Assembly: GCA_012184525.1 (NCBI GenBank)
Contig: WOFQ01000134.1
Location: 1 to 30,515, forward strand
Direction of reading: 5' to 3'
Length of the DNA stretch: 30,515 bases
Origin: Xenoacremonium recifei
Taxonomy: Eukaryota; Ascomycota; Sordariomycetes; Hypocreales; Nectriaceae
Position 1 is the first letter of the stretch. Every line of letters starts with the position of its first letter. The translations under genes were made by a program, and so were the position numbers. Below are positions 1-11,138 of this stretch, in pieces. Under the pieces are notes generated by a model. The model did no database searches. It saw only the letters and a list, made by a program, of their open reading frames with translations, and was not told the origin of the DNA.

Positions 1-434
1 CCATCGCGGGATGTTATATTGTGTCTGTTAGTGATTTGGTGTATTTAGTGCGAGTCCCTTAACAGTGGATGCCAAGGGATGTTGATGTAGGAGGGAAGTC
101 GATCCCTCATCAGCTATTGTACTACGATTTGGTTGTAGGGTAATCCAAGTCCACCTTTAAACGGCTGCCTGAGACGGACCCCCACCACTAACTACCGCGC
201 TAAACCCCCGCATTCGGCTTTGTAACCCTTTTCAGTTTCTTCTCTTTTTCCCTCGGCTCGCTTTCCGTCTCTGTCGTCATAGACTCAAGAGCCCTCGCCT
301 TTTTATCTCTGTTTCTCCCCTGATTATCTTAGAGGAAACATTCTCGAAGAAAGCGAGCACTGACGACTATTATTGATCATCCCTCCTTTTGGATAGTCAG
401 ACAAGGATTGCGCCTTTTTATCCACCTTATAGGA
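1..434 (+). promoter_or_regulatory. 5' flank / promoter region of the first regulator gene
   Basis: No convincing coding region is seen here. The last 200 bases before the proposed ATG at 435 are rich in C and T (about 225-330), as is common in front of filamentous-fungal start sites. No clear TATA box or CGG palindrome was recognised. An upstream gene may lie outside the window. Confidence 0.4.
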
Positions 435-2546
435 ATGCGCTCCTATTCCGGATGGTAGGTGCTCAGTGGCGCGATCGTACAAGTCGTCTCACCTGTTTAT
501 TGGTATTGACCCTTGTCCGCAGCTTAACTTGCAGATGCCGCAAATTGAAATGTGACGAAGTCAAACCCGTTTGTGGCCATTGCGTCAAGAGTTCGCGAAG
601 CTGCAGCTATGCCGAGAGATCCATTTTTCGCAACTTTGAACTGAGGCCGCAAACGAAGGCTGCTAAGAGAAAGGCAGATGATGGTTCATCGGACCTGCTC
701 TCGGCATCTGAGGGCGATCATGTGTGGCTAGATGTCCCATCGCAGCGTAAGTCTTGTTTAAGATACTACCGGCGTTGTTGCTAAATTATTATAGTCACAT
801 TTATTCACATCGAAGATCCCTATTCCCATGAAAGCCCAACTGTTGAGCTGGAAGAAGTGATTGACTCGACAGGTCATCGTACACAAGATACTAGCGACAG
901 CCTCGTGTATGGCTTCCCCGATCACAACCCCGATGAAGTCATCTCGGAACGGCATGATATAGTCATCAATCCCAGCCTCACGTCAGATGTGCCGGGCATT
1001 TCAACACCACCGGAAGTCGAAATAGTTGAACCCTCACTTGATCCCAGTATCATCTCACTACATCTCGTCCGCCACTTCAAAGAAGGCCCAGGTCAATGGT
1101 AAGGGCAATTCTAGTAGTTACTACACACTTCTAACTCTGTTCTCTCCTAGGATGGATCTATTCGACACTGGCTCGTACTTTTCCTCCAAGGTCCCGGTCA
1201 TCGCAGCCACCAGGCCATTACTCAAGTCCGCCGCATGTGCACTCGCAGCCAAACATTTACAGCACATCGGCTCGAGCCAGCATACCCCCCGGCTTCCGAA
1301 TTGGCTTCATAGCAGCTGCCTGCTCGGACTCTCTGATCACAATGTCAATTGGCATTACCAGTCGGTGACATACTACGATCAAGCCATTGGCTACCTGAAG
1401 GATGCAATCAATCTACAGAGATTCGAGGAGGACACGTCAGAAAAGGAAGAATTATGTGCAGCTGTTGCCATTCTCTGCACTTATGAATTGATAACGGCTC
1501 CCGGAACAGCCTGGAGAGCCCATCTCAGCGCTTTGCCGCTATTTAGTCCAGAAACAGACCTCGCATCAACCCCGACTTCGCCAGTAATCATTCCCCGAAC
1601 GGCCATAAAAGGCCCCATCTTTTGGAGTCTCGTCAGGCAGGATTTGCTATGCGCATGTACGTATTCTAGCTCTTTTACCCTAAAACATAGTTTTCTTACT
1701 GATGCTGTCGCAGTTATTAGCGAGACTCAAACCCGTCTCGATTTCAAAGACATTCGGCTATGGCAGAACGCAGGCCTCGCCACCGATGCAGACGGTGTTT
1801 TGCAGCCATTCAGCCCACCAAATTCCGACGACGTTAGTCCTTCTGCCGATGTGGAAGAAGACACAAAAAGCAATGAATTGACGTGGCTTCTGGGCAAAAT
1901 TGCGAATTATCTCACCTCTGGAGACGCTCTTTACCCCGAAGACTACGCGCTTCCTCCTGGCCAGCGACCAGTCATCGGCGTTGCGCAGGAGCAGCTCCTT
2001 GAACGGTGGCAGCTGTTGCTGATTGAGCTGCAGAAATGGCGGACAAGTCTCCCGCCGACTTTCGGTGCGAGCGCTCGCACTAAATGTAACAACCATGCGA
2101 GGAAACAAGCCTATTTTGACCAGATTTGGTACGATATCCCGTTGTGTGCGGCTACGATGCAGAGTTACCACATGGCGAGTATCTTGCTACTTGTCAATGA
2201 ACCGCAAGGGTCCACAGCAATCCGTTCTACGGTGTCGGCGCGCCTTAAATCCTACCGTCACATCCAAGCAGAAGTGCTCCGACACGCGAGGGAAATCTGC
2301 GGCATCAGCCTCGCAAATCCTACAGATCCCGTACGCATCAACTCGGTGCAGGCGCTTTTTGTAGCGGGACAGGTCTTCTACGAGCCGTTGGAACAGAATG
2401 CGGTCCTTGACCTGTTGAGGGGGGTTGAGAGAGACTTGGGCTGGACGACGAGCTATCACACGTCTAAATTAATAGATGAATGGGGACGGGATCAAGATGG
2501 CCAGCAGGGCAAAAATAATAATCATGGAGATTGGTTGCTTCTATAA
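435..2546 (+). CDS. Zn2Cys6 fungal-type transcription factor
   Basis: Nuclear DNA-binding regulator. Proposed CDS join(435..454,523..746,795..1098,1151..1656,1714..2546), 628 aa. All four introns (48-68 bp) are GT-AG and phase-consistent. The first coding exon is only 20 nt: its last two bases plus the first base of exon 2 rebuild the first zinc Cys, which an unspliced reading would show as Ser. The N-terminus is then MRSYSGCLTCRCRKLKCDE, with Cys 7, 10, 17, 24, 27 and 34 giving C-x2-C-x6-C-x6-C-x2-C-x6-C. A basic Lys/Arg stretch follows. The rest resembles the Fungal_trans_2 type of regulatory domain (inferred; FKEGPGQW and YFSSK stretches). Intron 4 (57 bp) contains no stop, so reading through it would insert 19 residues. 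A decayed paralogue lies at 9505-10436. The target genes are unknown; the flanking dehydrogenases are candidates. Confidence 0.88.
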
Positions 2547-2809
2547 TATTGATTGAAGAATAGAATAGTTACCATCTCCAGTTGTCCCCCGACGTTTTTA
2601 CGGCCATTCATCTGCAATGCTACAGAGAATGAATGAACTCAGTGGAGGAACTACTCCTTGAGCTAAGAGTGACCGAGTCACCCTATTACGGTGGACGATT
2701 GGGCGGACCGTTGCAAAACCCCCTGACGTTTCCATTTGGGTTTAATGGCCCAACTTCTGACGGCGTACATGGCAATCTGATCCTCCAATATATCCCCGTG
2801 GAAATCTCC

Positions 2810-3166
2810 GTCTCAAGCGAGTTCACCGAAGTAGTCTACCCACTGTCGAGAGGAGACAAGAAGCATGCTCTCCCACCACTTCTGGATCTTGACATTCTTT
2901 GTGCTCGGTACAGCCTTATAGGAATCCCTCAGGCGCTTCCCTTGCTCAAAGACCTGCCTGTTCCACTCTACCCGTCCATCTTCAGTCAAAGCAAAGTCCA
3001 AATGGGCTGCCGCGATAAGCGGGGTTTCGCTATCTCTGTCTGCCTGTAGATACCATGGCCAGAAGCCATAGGCGTCACACAGAGCCAAGTATTGTTTCAA
3101 GACACTCAAAGCCGTTGTAGCGGGGTGGCTAATTAAACAACTACCATCTAATACGTACCCAGCACC
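2810..3166 (-). pseudogene. 5'-truncated coding remnant, family not recognised
   Basis: On the minus strand a protein-like reading runs from about 3166 to a TGA at 2810-2812. It uses one plausible intron (GT at 3154, AG near 3125) whose phase joins ...KYPLPGAG to HPATTALSVLKQ. The roughly 115 residues have normal composition, with Trp/Tyr-rich patches (FWPWYL, QKWWES). No ATG in this frame precedes it: upstream codons hit a TGA and then the stop of the neighbouring dehydrogenase gene 43 bp away. It therefore looks like the C-terminal part of a gene whose 5' half is gone. I do not recognise the family. The opposite-strand open frame over 2633-3049 looks like its shadow. A short real gene with a distant exon cannot be excluded. 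Confidence 0.4.
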
Positions 3167-3208
3167 CGGTAGCGGATATTTCGATGGACTCCTTCACCTT
3201 TGCACGCA

Positions 3209-4406
3209 TTAAATGATACTGTACCCGCCATCGACACGGATATCTGCCCCTGTTACGTAAGAGGATGCATCAGATAGTAAAAACACTGCAGGACCCATGA
3301 GGTCCTCGGGTTGACCCATTCTTCCTTGAGGAGTATGCGAAACCCATTTCTTTCGAAGTTCAGGATTTTCATCTAAGAGTTTCCCCGTCCTGCTCCACGT
3401 TATCGGTTAGAATTACTCATCTAAAAATGAAATCAAATCGACACGCTTAGAAACCACTTACAAATTTGTGAGTATATACCCTGGAGAAATACAGTTTACT
3501 CGAATGCCATAATCAGCCCATTCCACCGCCAGAGAGGCAGCCAAGTGCCGAACTGCTGCCTTGGACGCATTGTAAGGTCTGACATGTGGAATTAGTTTCG
3601 ACTACCATGCTGAAGGGTTGATAACTCTATACTTACGCTTGAGGTTGCGGAATATTGACAACGGCACCCGACATGCTACCGATAAAAACGAAGCTTCCCT
3701 TAGCTTGTCTATCCATCAAATGTTTAGCAATATGGGTGGCAAACAAGTATGTCCCGTCAACATTCACGTTCCATAACTTTCTGATCCGATCAAGTGGATA
3801 ACTAATGGCGTCGAAGTTCTCCGTGAATCCTGCGGAGGTAATTAGACAGTCAATCTTCCCGTGCTTTGCGATGATTCCAGCGATGCATGTCTTAACTGAA
3901 ACCTCATCCGACACATCCGAATAGTGGGCTGTCACACGACAGGTCCTAACACTGGCGTAAGAATGTGACATATCCTGCTAGATAGTCATATTACTAACCT
4001 AGTACAACTAGGGTTTGACTTCTCAAAAGCTGCTGCTACTTGGTCTGCTTGTGTTTGGGCTTCTTGCACTGGATGCTGTTAAGACTTGTCACGGGTTAAG
4101 TGGCCAGTATTTCTACAGAAAAAAAAAAGGAAAGCTCAACTTACCATCCAAATCAACTATAGCTAGGTGTGCTCCGGAGTGAACCATAGCCTGACCCATA
4201 ACTAACCCCAAGCCCCTCGCGCCACCCGTGATGACTACGACCTTCCCTAATAAAGAGAATGATGGTAGGGCTGGAAGATCTGCGCCAACGTCTCTTGAAG
4301 GATTTTTCATTGGATATCGGAGATGCTCTCTTTCTGCCTGAACCTGAAAACCCAAAAGGGATTGCGTGGGCGACCTTTCGTCTGCTAACGTAGTGATGCT
4401 ACCCAT
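3209..4406 (-). CDS. short-chain dehydrogenase/reductase (SDR)
   Basis: NAD(P)-dependent cytosolic oxidoreductase of the classical SDR fold. CDS complement(join(3209..3389,3462..3578,3637..3945,3999..4068,4145..4406)), 312 aa, with four in-phase GT-AG introns (53-76 bp). Visible motifs: cofactor loop TGGARGLG at residues 60-67; SAG in place of the more usual NAG; Ser in GSMSG near 201-203; catalytic Tyr216 and Lys220 in YNASK; PG after the YxxxK helix; and a C-terminal VTGADIRVDGGYSII. The N-terminal ~50 residues before the fold are longer than usual, as in fungal sorbitol/mannitol-type members. The first in-frame ATG was chosen; codons further upstream lack an ATG. The first intron uses the acceptor after CATCCAG because the nearer one breaks the frame. 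The substrate cannot be assigned; a polyol or secondary alcohol is likely. Confidence 0.88.
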
Positions 4407-6030
4407 TGCGATAGGAATACTCTCAAGTGATGATGGAATGGTTCCAATTAATGTGACATAAGTAAGAATTACCAATCCTGAATTTAAGAGGACATCTTGA
4501 ATTTATAAGTAGTTATTGATATTGCACATAGTAACCCCATTAACCCATCACCATACACGCCGCCAGAGCATCGTACCCGAGTTAGATCCATAACGCTCAA
4601 CTTGGATCCCGCGCAGAGAATCCCCGCAGTCACATTCGAATCCAGCCACGATCCCGATGGCCGGTTCTAGATCGTTCTGAACTTAGTCATGAAGTTTTCA
4701 CGCATACCATCTAGCTTGAGAATCAACGAGAGGCAAGACCTCAGTCATGGAAGGTGTCCCGAGCGACGGACTAGAAGGCGGGCCCACAATCGTATCCTCT
4801 CGCTTCCTATGCATAAGTTTCTCCTCGTGATTGAATATCGGGTCATACGTGGGATATTTTGCTGGCTATGCATGGAAAACTGACACTTCTAGTTTTCTTC
4901 TGCCAGTCAACGCGATTAAAGTCTGGGAAGTTCTGAAGAAGCCCGTTTTACTCGGTAACTGGTCCAAATGTTCCTTTAGTGACAATGATGGAAAGGAGCA
5001 ATACCAGGTCGATGTCACGCAGCGTGCTACAACCACAACAATTTCGAACTAGTCATTCACACCAGCGTTATTAGTTGCCACAGGTAACCCCTCTTACCAT
5101 ATTGGCCTTAAGACCCTGACTCAGGCTCGGATTCAATAAGGGCAGCTCGGCCGAAATCGATTTGCTAAAGGCAATTGATAGGGCAGCCGCACCACTTTGG
5201 CACGGGTGCCGCGAAATCATATACCTCTTATTAGTCCCAAAAGAATAAGTCTGTTAGTGCATATGGTACGTGCCTTACCTGAGTTCTGCCGTATTCTTGC
5301 CGGCTAGCCATCAAACTTAGACTCTCCGTCAAGTCGCGTCGCATCATTAGCCTATCCTGAGGAGTACGCCTTGTAGCTTTATCATGCGTTGACTGAATAC
5401 GAATCCTGCTAATGTAAGCCACCACAGAAGCCCAATTAGCCCGACCGGTCGCTCTAGTCAAACATAATTGCGGCCTTTATCCAGCCCGTCTCGCGTTGCT
5501 AAAACGGCCCTTGCTTGAGTCGCGATACTATATACTTCTCCTGGCTGACCTTGTTCCTAAGTATGCAATCAATCTATGGTTCCTCAGTGACGATCACATA
5601 GTCTCTAATGATGGTTTCATCGGAATAGCTGTAAATACTAAAACAATGTAGATGTCGTAAACCTTGTGAGCTGTTCATCACAATTTTATCTTGTGTTAAA
5701 TTACATGTGATATCTGCATGTTGGCATCACGCTCTATTGCGATTGATGCCATGATAGTCGGTGTATTTTCATAAATTTGGAAAAGGGAAGGTAGTTAATG
5801 TTCTTCTGACTTCATGATCACACAGAGTCATAGACTAGGTTCAAGTTACATACGTTGGCACTGTGGCGACTTGATTTATTTTTTCAGGCTTGGACCATGA
5901 ACTATGGACTGCCTGCCACTCTCCAACTCCTCACAACTCCCAGAAACTCCCCACAGCCAACCAGCAAACTAACCAACAGCTAAACTACAGCTCCCTACAA
6001 CATTCAATAGACCATATAGCGCACTGAGGA
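4407..6030. other. gene-free interval between SDR and ADH genes
   Basis: 1.6 kb with only short open frames (the longest about 76 codons, at 5231-5461 on the minus strand). None has recognisable motifs or fitting splice sites. The left part (4407 to about 4600) should hold the promoter of the SDR gene and the right end the 3' flank of the alcohol dehydrogenase. About 5935-6000 holds a run of related CCAACAG/CTAAC-like words of low complexity. Nothing else was recognised. Confidence 0.5.
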
Positions 6031-7321
6031 TCAAACTCTCTTTCCGAACACCTTGTCATATCCTACGAGCGTGACGCGATACTTAGCATTTCCTTGTTGC
6101 ACCCTCTTGATGGCTTCCTCACACCCGGTATCGCTGATGTCAATTGTCTGGACCCAACTACATCAAAGCATTAGTTGGCGAGCGCCCATGTTTGAGAGTC
6201 AAAATAGGTTACCAACCTCTTAATGTTTTGCTCGCTAGCAAGCTTCAACATGTCAAACATTTCGGGCCTGCTTCCAATGTGGCTCACAGACATGCTGTAT
6301 CCTCCGGGCATGTAATCAAAAGCTGACATGGAGGGCAGGGGCTTGTCAGGCAAGCCAACATTGTGGAAAATTCCATTGACTGCCATGGTGCTCATGTATT
6401 CAGTCATGTTGAACCTGTCCGTAGCATCGGCAGTGTTCAGAATGAAATTGAACGTGAACCGCCATGGCTTATGCCAGCCTTTGACATTAGTAGCGATGAA
6501 ACCAGATGCGCCAAGTGCAACTGCATCGGCAGCCTTGGAAGGGCTGTGAGAAATAGCATATACTTCGGCACCTAGGGCCTTTGCCCACATGATTCCGAAG
6601 TGGCCAAGACCACCACTGATAGTTTAGTTTACATATTCCCTATAAAGGTGAATCTGGTACTCACATTCCAATAACAGCAACCTTGCTGCCAAGTCCAACC
6701 TTAGCACGAACCAGTGGGCTATAAGTTGTAATGCCAGCACATAGCATAGGAGCAGCCAGGCTGGATTCGATGTTCTCCGGAATCCTAAAAACGAAGTATT
6801 CATGGGCTCGAATATGGCTTGAGTAACCTCCCTGGCTGATAGTTCCATCAGGATAGCGGCCATCATAGGTATCTGAGCTAAACTTAGTATTACAGCCACC
6901 ATTTTACAGGAGCAAGATTACCAATCATATGTGGACAATAATTCTCATTGTCCGAGAGGCAGTTCTTGCAATTTAGACAAGCTGAGATTTGCGCCCCGAC
7001 GCCAACTCTGTCTCCGACCTTAACAGTCGTGACTTGAGGTCCTGTTTTGATGACTGTTCCAACAGCCTCGTGGCCAACACAGAGTGGCAGAGAGCATGGT
7101 CCCCAACCCCCAGTGATTTTGTGGACATCACTGCCACAAACGCCACATGCTTCGATGGCAATATCCACGTCATTATCTTCAAAGGTCTTTGGCTTGATCT
7201 ATTTATAGAATTAATAAAAGCTCTGAAGATAAAATTGATGACGTACCTCCGCCTTTCGGAAAGTGGGAGTCGTAGATTGGGTCTCAACGACAAATCCTTC
7301 AAAGGTATCGGGATAACCCAT
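6031..7321 (-). CDS. zinc-type alcohol dehydrogenase (cinnamyl-alcohol/NADP-ADH type)
   Basis: Medium-chain zinc dehydrogenase that interconverts alcohols and aldehydes or ketones with NAD(P). CDS complement(join(6031..6157,6217..6615,6665..6872,6922..7198,7247..7321)), 361 aa, a normal family length; four GT-AG introns of 48-59 bp keep phase. Catalytic zinc ligands are Cys46 (GVCGSDVH) and His68-Glu69 (VGHEAVG), with a further Cys in APMLCAGITTY. Structural zinc ligands are Cys99, 102, 105 and 113. The nucleotide-binding loop is GIGGLGHFG, created by the exon 3/exon 4 junction. The overall pattern is that of the yeast Adh6/Adh7 and plant CAD group, which is usually NADPH-dependent. It is divergently arranged with the SDR gene at 7961, so shared control is likely. 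It may supply or remove the alcohol/ketone handled by the neighbouring oxidoreductases. Confidence 0.92.
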
Positions 7322-7960
7322 GTTTGATGTTCGGCGGTAGTTCAACTTCGATAGAATGAAAAATGTTGGTTGATGATTTAACTTTAGCGAGAAGAAGTGA
7401 GATTTTCAACCTATTTACATTCGGTGGCATGGTCTGTGCTTCTCTCAGTAGACACTACATGAGCCTAAAATAGACGCATCTTCGATTTTCCCGCCCGTAT
7501 GTCTCTGAAACATGAATCAAGATACACTCAAGCCTAGATAGGAAGCCATGACTAAAAGAGTAGGACATCCGAGAAATAGGCAGTTAGCTTCGCGAATCGC
7601 CTTTTAAACCTCGCTCAAGAAATGCCGAAAAAAGAAATAAAAACCGAGTACAGAGTAAACGATCTAAGAACCAGTGGCAGCTCGAATATCTAGACCTACA
7701 CAGAAGGTAGCCGAGCATAACTCTGATCGGGGTGGAGCTTTCTGAATTCAAGCGATTTTCTTTAGTTACCCGTTAGTCTTGGGTGGGTCTTTATAGGGAA
7801 GCGGAGGTGCGCAGACAAATCGGGTAATGTTCCCGATTTCACGAATGACACAAACTTATAGATATTTAACTGCTAGAAGCTCGAAAAGATGTGTGTAGTC
7901 CACCTTGATTCAACTCGATTATCATCTCCGCTGATAATATTGTTGTGAGATAACTGCATC
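7322..7960. promoter_or_regulatory. divergent promoter between ADH and SDR genes
   Basis: 639 bp separate the two ATGs, which point away from each other. No coding region is seen. An exact 8-bp inverted repeat with a 7-base spacer (annotated separately) lies 121 bp before the SDR start. Short AT-rich, TATA-like words occur at about 7855-7868. Confidence 0.6.
7817..7839. promoter_or_regulatory. CGG-N9-CCG palindrome, candidate Zn2Cys6 binding site
   Basis: AAATCGGG (7817-7824), a 7-base spacer, then CCCGATTT (7832-7839): arms match perfectly. The CGG/CCG triplets are 9 bases apart, the inverted-triplet arrangement many Zn2Cys6 dimers bind. It sits between two divergent dehydrogenase genes in a window with two regulator genes. 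Binding itself is inference. Confidence 0.55.
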
Positions 7961-8936
7961 ATGAGCTCGCTTCAAACTTCTCAAAGGCTTTCTGGAAAAG
8001 TCGCTATCGTCACCGGATCCTCCTCGGGTCTCGGGAGAGCCATTTCTCTGGCTTATGCTCAAGAAGGCGCCTATCTAGTTTGCGCAGACTTGCGACCTCA
8101 AGCTCGTGAGGACGTGCAGACCGAGCTTTCGGTAAATACAGATGATTTAATTAGAGAGAATGGAGGGCGCGCAATCTTTGTCAAGGCCGACATGAGTATT
8201 GCTACGGAAGTCGAGGCTTTGATGAACAAGGTCGTTGAGGAATATGGGAGAATCGATATGTGTGTTTACTCCCCCTTTAAATATCGGATTGACTAACAGA
8301 TTTATTAGACTTGTCAACAATGCAGGAATATCTCTCGAAGCGGGCAAGCCACCCATGAAAATTCATGAAACCCCCGAGGATATGTGGGATGTGACTATGG
8401 CGGTTAATGTCAAGTCTGTATATTTGGCTAGCCGCTTTGCGATCGGGCATATGCTTAAGCAAGACTTGAACCCCTCTGGAGATAGGGGGTGGATTATTAA
8501 CATGTCATCCATTTTCGGCTTGATTGGTGGCAAGTCAAATTGTAAGTTATGATAAAGTTTTGGATGCAAGTGAAGTTAACTGGCTCAGCATCTTACTGCG
8601 CCTCAAAGGGGGCTGTTTCTAACTTGACGCGACAAATCGCAATGGACTATGCGAAATCTGGCATTCATTGCAACGCAATATGCCCAGGATGTAAGCTAAT
8701 ACATTTCGTTTACCTTCCAATATTTTGCTCACTTTTCCCGACTAGACACCGACACTGCCATCTTTGTCAATACGATTAAGCACAACGACCAACAAGAAAT
8801 CCGAGACCTTCACCCTCTTCATGGCACCGGAACTCCTCAGGACTTGGTTGGCGCAGCTATATTCCTTGCTTCTCAAGAGGCACGGTGGATTACTGGAGTC
8901 TGTCTTCCTGTTGACGGCGGCTACACCGCCCAGTAG
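7961..8936 (+). CDS. short-chain dehydrogenase/reductase (SDR)
   Basis: Classical SDR, probably an NAD(P)-dependent ketoreductase or alcohol dehydrogenase. CDS join(7961..8259,8309..8541,8589..8690,8746..8936), 274 aa, a typical length; three GT-AG introns (47-55 bp) keep phase. Motifs: TGSSSGLG at residues 18-25; a conserved acidic residue after the second strand (VCADLRP); LVNNAGIS, restored across intron 1; Ser in INMSSIFG; catalytic Tyr180 and Lys184 in SYCASK, restored across intron 2; CPGYT across intron 3; and C-terminal TGVCLPVDGGYTAQ. It is transcribed away from the ADH gene across a 639-bp shared promoter with a zinc-cluster type palindrome. It differs clearly from the SDR at 3209-4406, so the two are not recent duplicates. 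The substrate is unknown. Confidence 0.92.
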
Positions 8937-9504
8937 TCACACGTTGCTATAGTTAAAACAATAGAAAAGCAAAAATATAAATCCCATGGCAATAGCGGCA
9001 GATCATTCGTGATGGGCTCAGTTGTGTCATCGCTATATTGGAAAGAAGGAAAATTTTATGATCTATTAGATTTAGCAATATCTAAAACTTCGGCATCCGT
9101 AGCAATTGCCAAATTGAAATACGGTCATCTATCAGTTGAAATCCTCTCTGAAACAGACTTTACCGCCCTGAACGACTCCTGCGCGAAAAATTATTATTGT
9201 GGGTGCGAGTTAGCCCCACAGAAACTAAACTCAAATGGGGGTCTGGTGGCTAGACAGAAAGAGTAGGCTCGATCCACTATCTGTCGTATCGCGTCTATAA
9301 CCATATATAGAGAATGCTCGGCTTCTTTCCCCTTATTTACAGCGAGATAACTCCCTGCGAGTTGTCGCATTCAATCCCCCCACCCATCGCTCCGTCGCAG
9401 ACCAATCCTCCCACCACCGTCGCCTCTTGCTTGTCACTGTCAGCCCATTTGGGGTTCGGTTCCTGGGCAGCGTCATCAATACCAACAAGGCCTCTCCCCA
9501 AGCC
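8937..9504. other. intergenic, no gene recognised
   Basis: 568 bp between the SDR stop and the start relic of the regulator pseudogene. An 85-codon open frame at 9009-9266 has no recognisable motif and no fitting splice context. C-rich text at about 9370-9430 may be the old promoter of the pseudogene. Confidence 0.4.
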
Positions 9505-10436
9505 ATCCGCTCTTACACTGGATAGTGCGTGAGATGTCGTCAAGTTTCCGACATGAGCTTCTAACCGTCTGACTCACATTCTCCAGCTCCACTTGAAAAT
9601 GTCTCAAATTGAAATGTAGCTAAACCAGTGTGTGGACCTTGCTCCAAAAGGTTTCGGGATTGTTGCTACATTGGCCGATCTATGTTCCGGAACGTCGCCA
9701 TTTCTCCCTCTGTGAAGCGAAAACGGAAGAAGCGAAAGGGGGAGGTTTGTATCGTGGACGAACAGATCCCAGCTTCTGAAGAGAAACATACCGGGTTAGA
9801 GGTGCCAACAGAATGTCCATTCTTCTCACTCGGCTTGCACACCAGCCTATCGCCGTGAAAAGTGACCTTTGTTTACATTGACGATTCTCATGGATCAGAA
9901 AATCACGAGCTTCTTACGTCCTACGAGACTGAGCTGTGGCACAGGAAGATGACAGTGTCTCGCATCAACCCTTTGAGGAGATTTCTAGTCATGTACCCTC
10001 CATTAGCACCGTGGAGACGCGTTTTGAAGAAAGCTCAAACACACCCAACACGTTGAACATCGACTCTGGGGACAATACAATGCGATCTCGTATGTGCTAG
10101 ACCTACATCTAGGACGCTATTCTAAGGAAGGTCCTGGTCGATGGTTCGTTTGAATCCGGATCGTAATGATACCACATGCTTACATTTTTGCAGGATAGAT
10201 CTTTTTGATACAGCGACATACTTTTCCTCGAAAATGACGAATATCGCTGCAACAAGTCAACTCTTAAGTCCGCGATATGCGCCAATGCTGCAAAGCATCT
10301 ACAAGGTCGTTGTAAATATTCAGAATATGCAGTTTTATCAATAGTGATCTCCGGTCTACCTGAGATTGGCAGAGACATTGACTTGCGCTATCATGATCGA
10401 GCCCTGAGCCATCTCAGAGCAACTACCCAGTTCTAA
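9505..10436 (+). pseudogene. decayed Zn2Cys6 regulator, paralogue of the gene at 435-2546
   Basis: Segment by segment this matches the 5' half of the intact regulator, with equivalent intron positions. Lesions visible: the start codon is ATC (9505-9507) in the context of the other gene's first exon (RSYxG); the second zinc Cys codon is TGA (reading S-T-stop-K-C-L-K-L-K-C just after the acceptor at 9586); about 5 bases are missing after KLKC, shifting the frame; the second intron donor is weak (GTCCAT); and one A is missing after CTCTTA at about 10261-10266. Preserved stretches include VCGPCSKRFRDCCY, RSMFRN, SKEGPGRW (then intron 10143-10193), DLFDTATYFSSK and, one frame over, SAICANAAKHLQ. 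Similarity fades near the TAA at 10434-10436, so the C-terminal half is missing. It cannot make a zinc-cluster protein. Confidence 0.85.
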
Positions 10437-11138
10437 TATTATCGAGCTCAGCGCGATACGACACCGATTTCTCTGAAACTCCCAACCCTGGTTACCCTGG
10501 TTGCTGGAATATGTGTTAAAAAGACTGGCGGCGATCCTGTGTTCCTCATACACGCACAAACAGACGAAGCTCAAACGAAGACAAATAGAAAGTGAAGCAA
10601 GATTTCAATGGAGTGCACTAAATTTAAATATTTAAGAGTATCAACAAAAAATTCATCGACGCGACAAACAACTCTCATCAGTAGTTCAGCGTTGCAAACC
10701 GCCTGGGAATCTAATGTGAGAAGTAAAATTGCATTTTGGGCCTTGGAAACCCTGTAATGCCTAGCGGGGCAGAAGCTTAGGGTCTTTCTTTATTCTTGTA
10801 TATAATTATCACAATATAACACGATGAGTTTGGCGAGTGTCGCACGACACGATTGTTTGGATGACTGAAAACCGATTGGAAAGAATATCCCCTGTGAAAC
10901 GGGCAACAAAAGATTCTTGATTTTCTATGTAAGAGAGCAACAAGGTCGGTCTTTTATACCTACGTTCAATCTGCTGATATTGTAGGAAGCAGTCTGCTGC
11001 CTGATGCTAGTTGTGGTCGTTCACTCTCACCGCGAACTTGTTCACGATGATCGTGATCTTGCCCCATTTGCGAGCGAGCGGCTTGATATTGACACCGGGC
11101 TTGAGGGAACGCCACGGCCCTAAGAACAATCCACAACT
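10437..11138. other. intergenic, no gene recognised
   Basis: About 700 bp between the regulator pseudogene and the 3' end of the sugar-transporter gene. It has no open frame with recognisable content and includes AT-rich patches (10610-10650, 10790-10820). The missing C-terminal half of the pseudogene was not found here by eye. Confidence 0.45.

Noticed and set aside
1657..1713. Continuous open frame through intron 4 of the first regulator, suggesting no intron
   Set aside because: GTACGT donor, CAG acceptor and the joined text LLCAFISETQTR fit better; the 57-bp intron merely lacks stops.
2633..3049. 138-codon + strand open frame
   Set aside because: The opposite strand has the more protein-like reading with a fitting intron; this frame shows no motif and is probably a shadow.
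5231..5461. 76-codon minus-strand open frame in the large gap
   Set aside because: Low-complexity basic composition, no recognisable domain, nothing nearby to extend it by splicing.
9009..9266. 85-codon + strand open frame after the second SDR
   Set aside because: No motif, no promoter or splice context, and not continuous with the SDR or the regulator relic.
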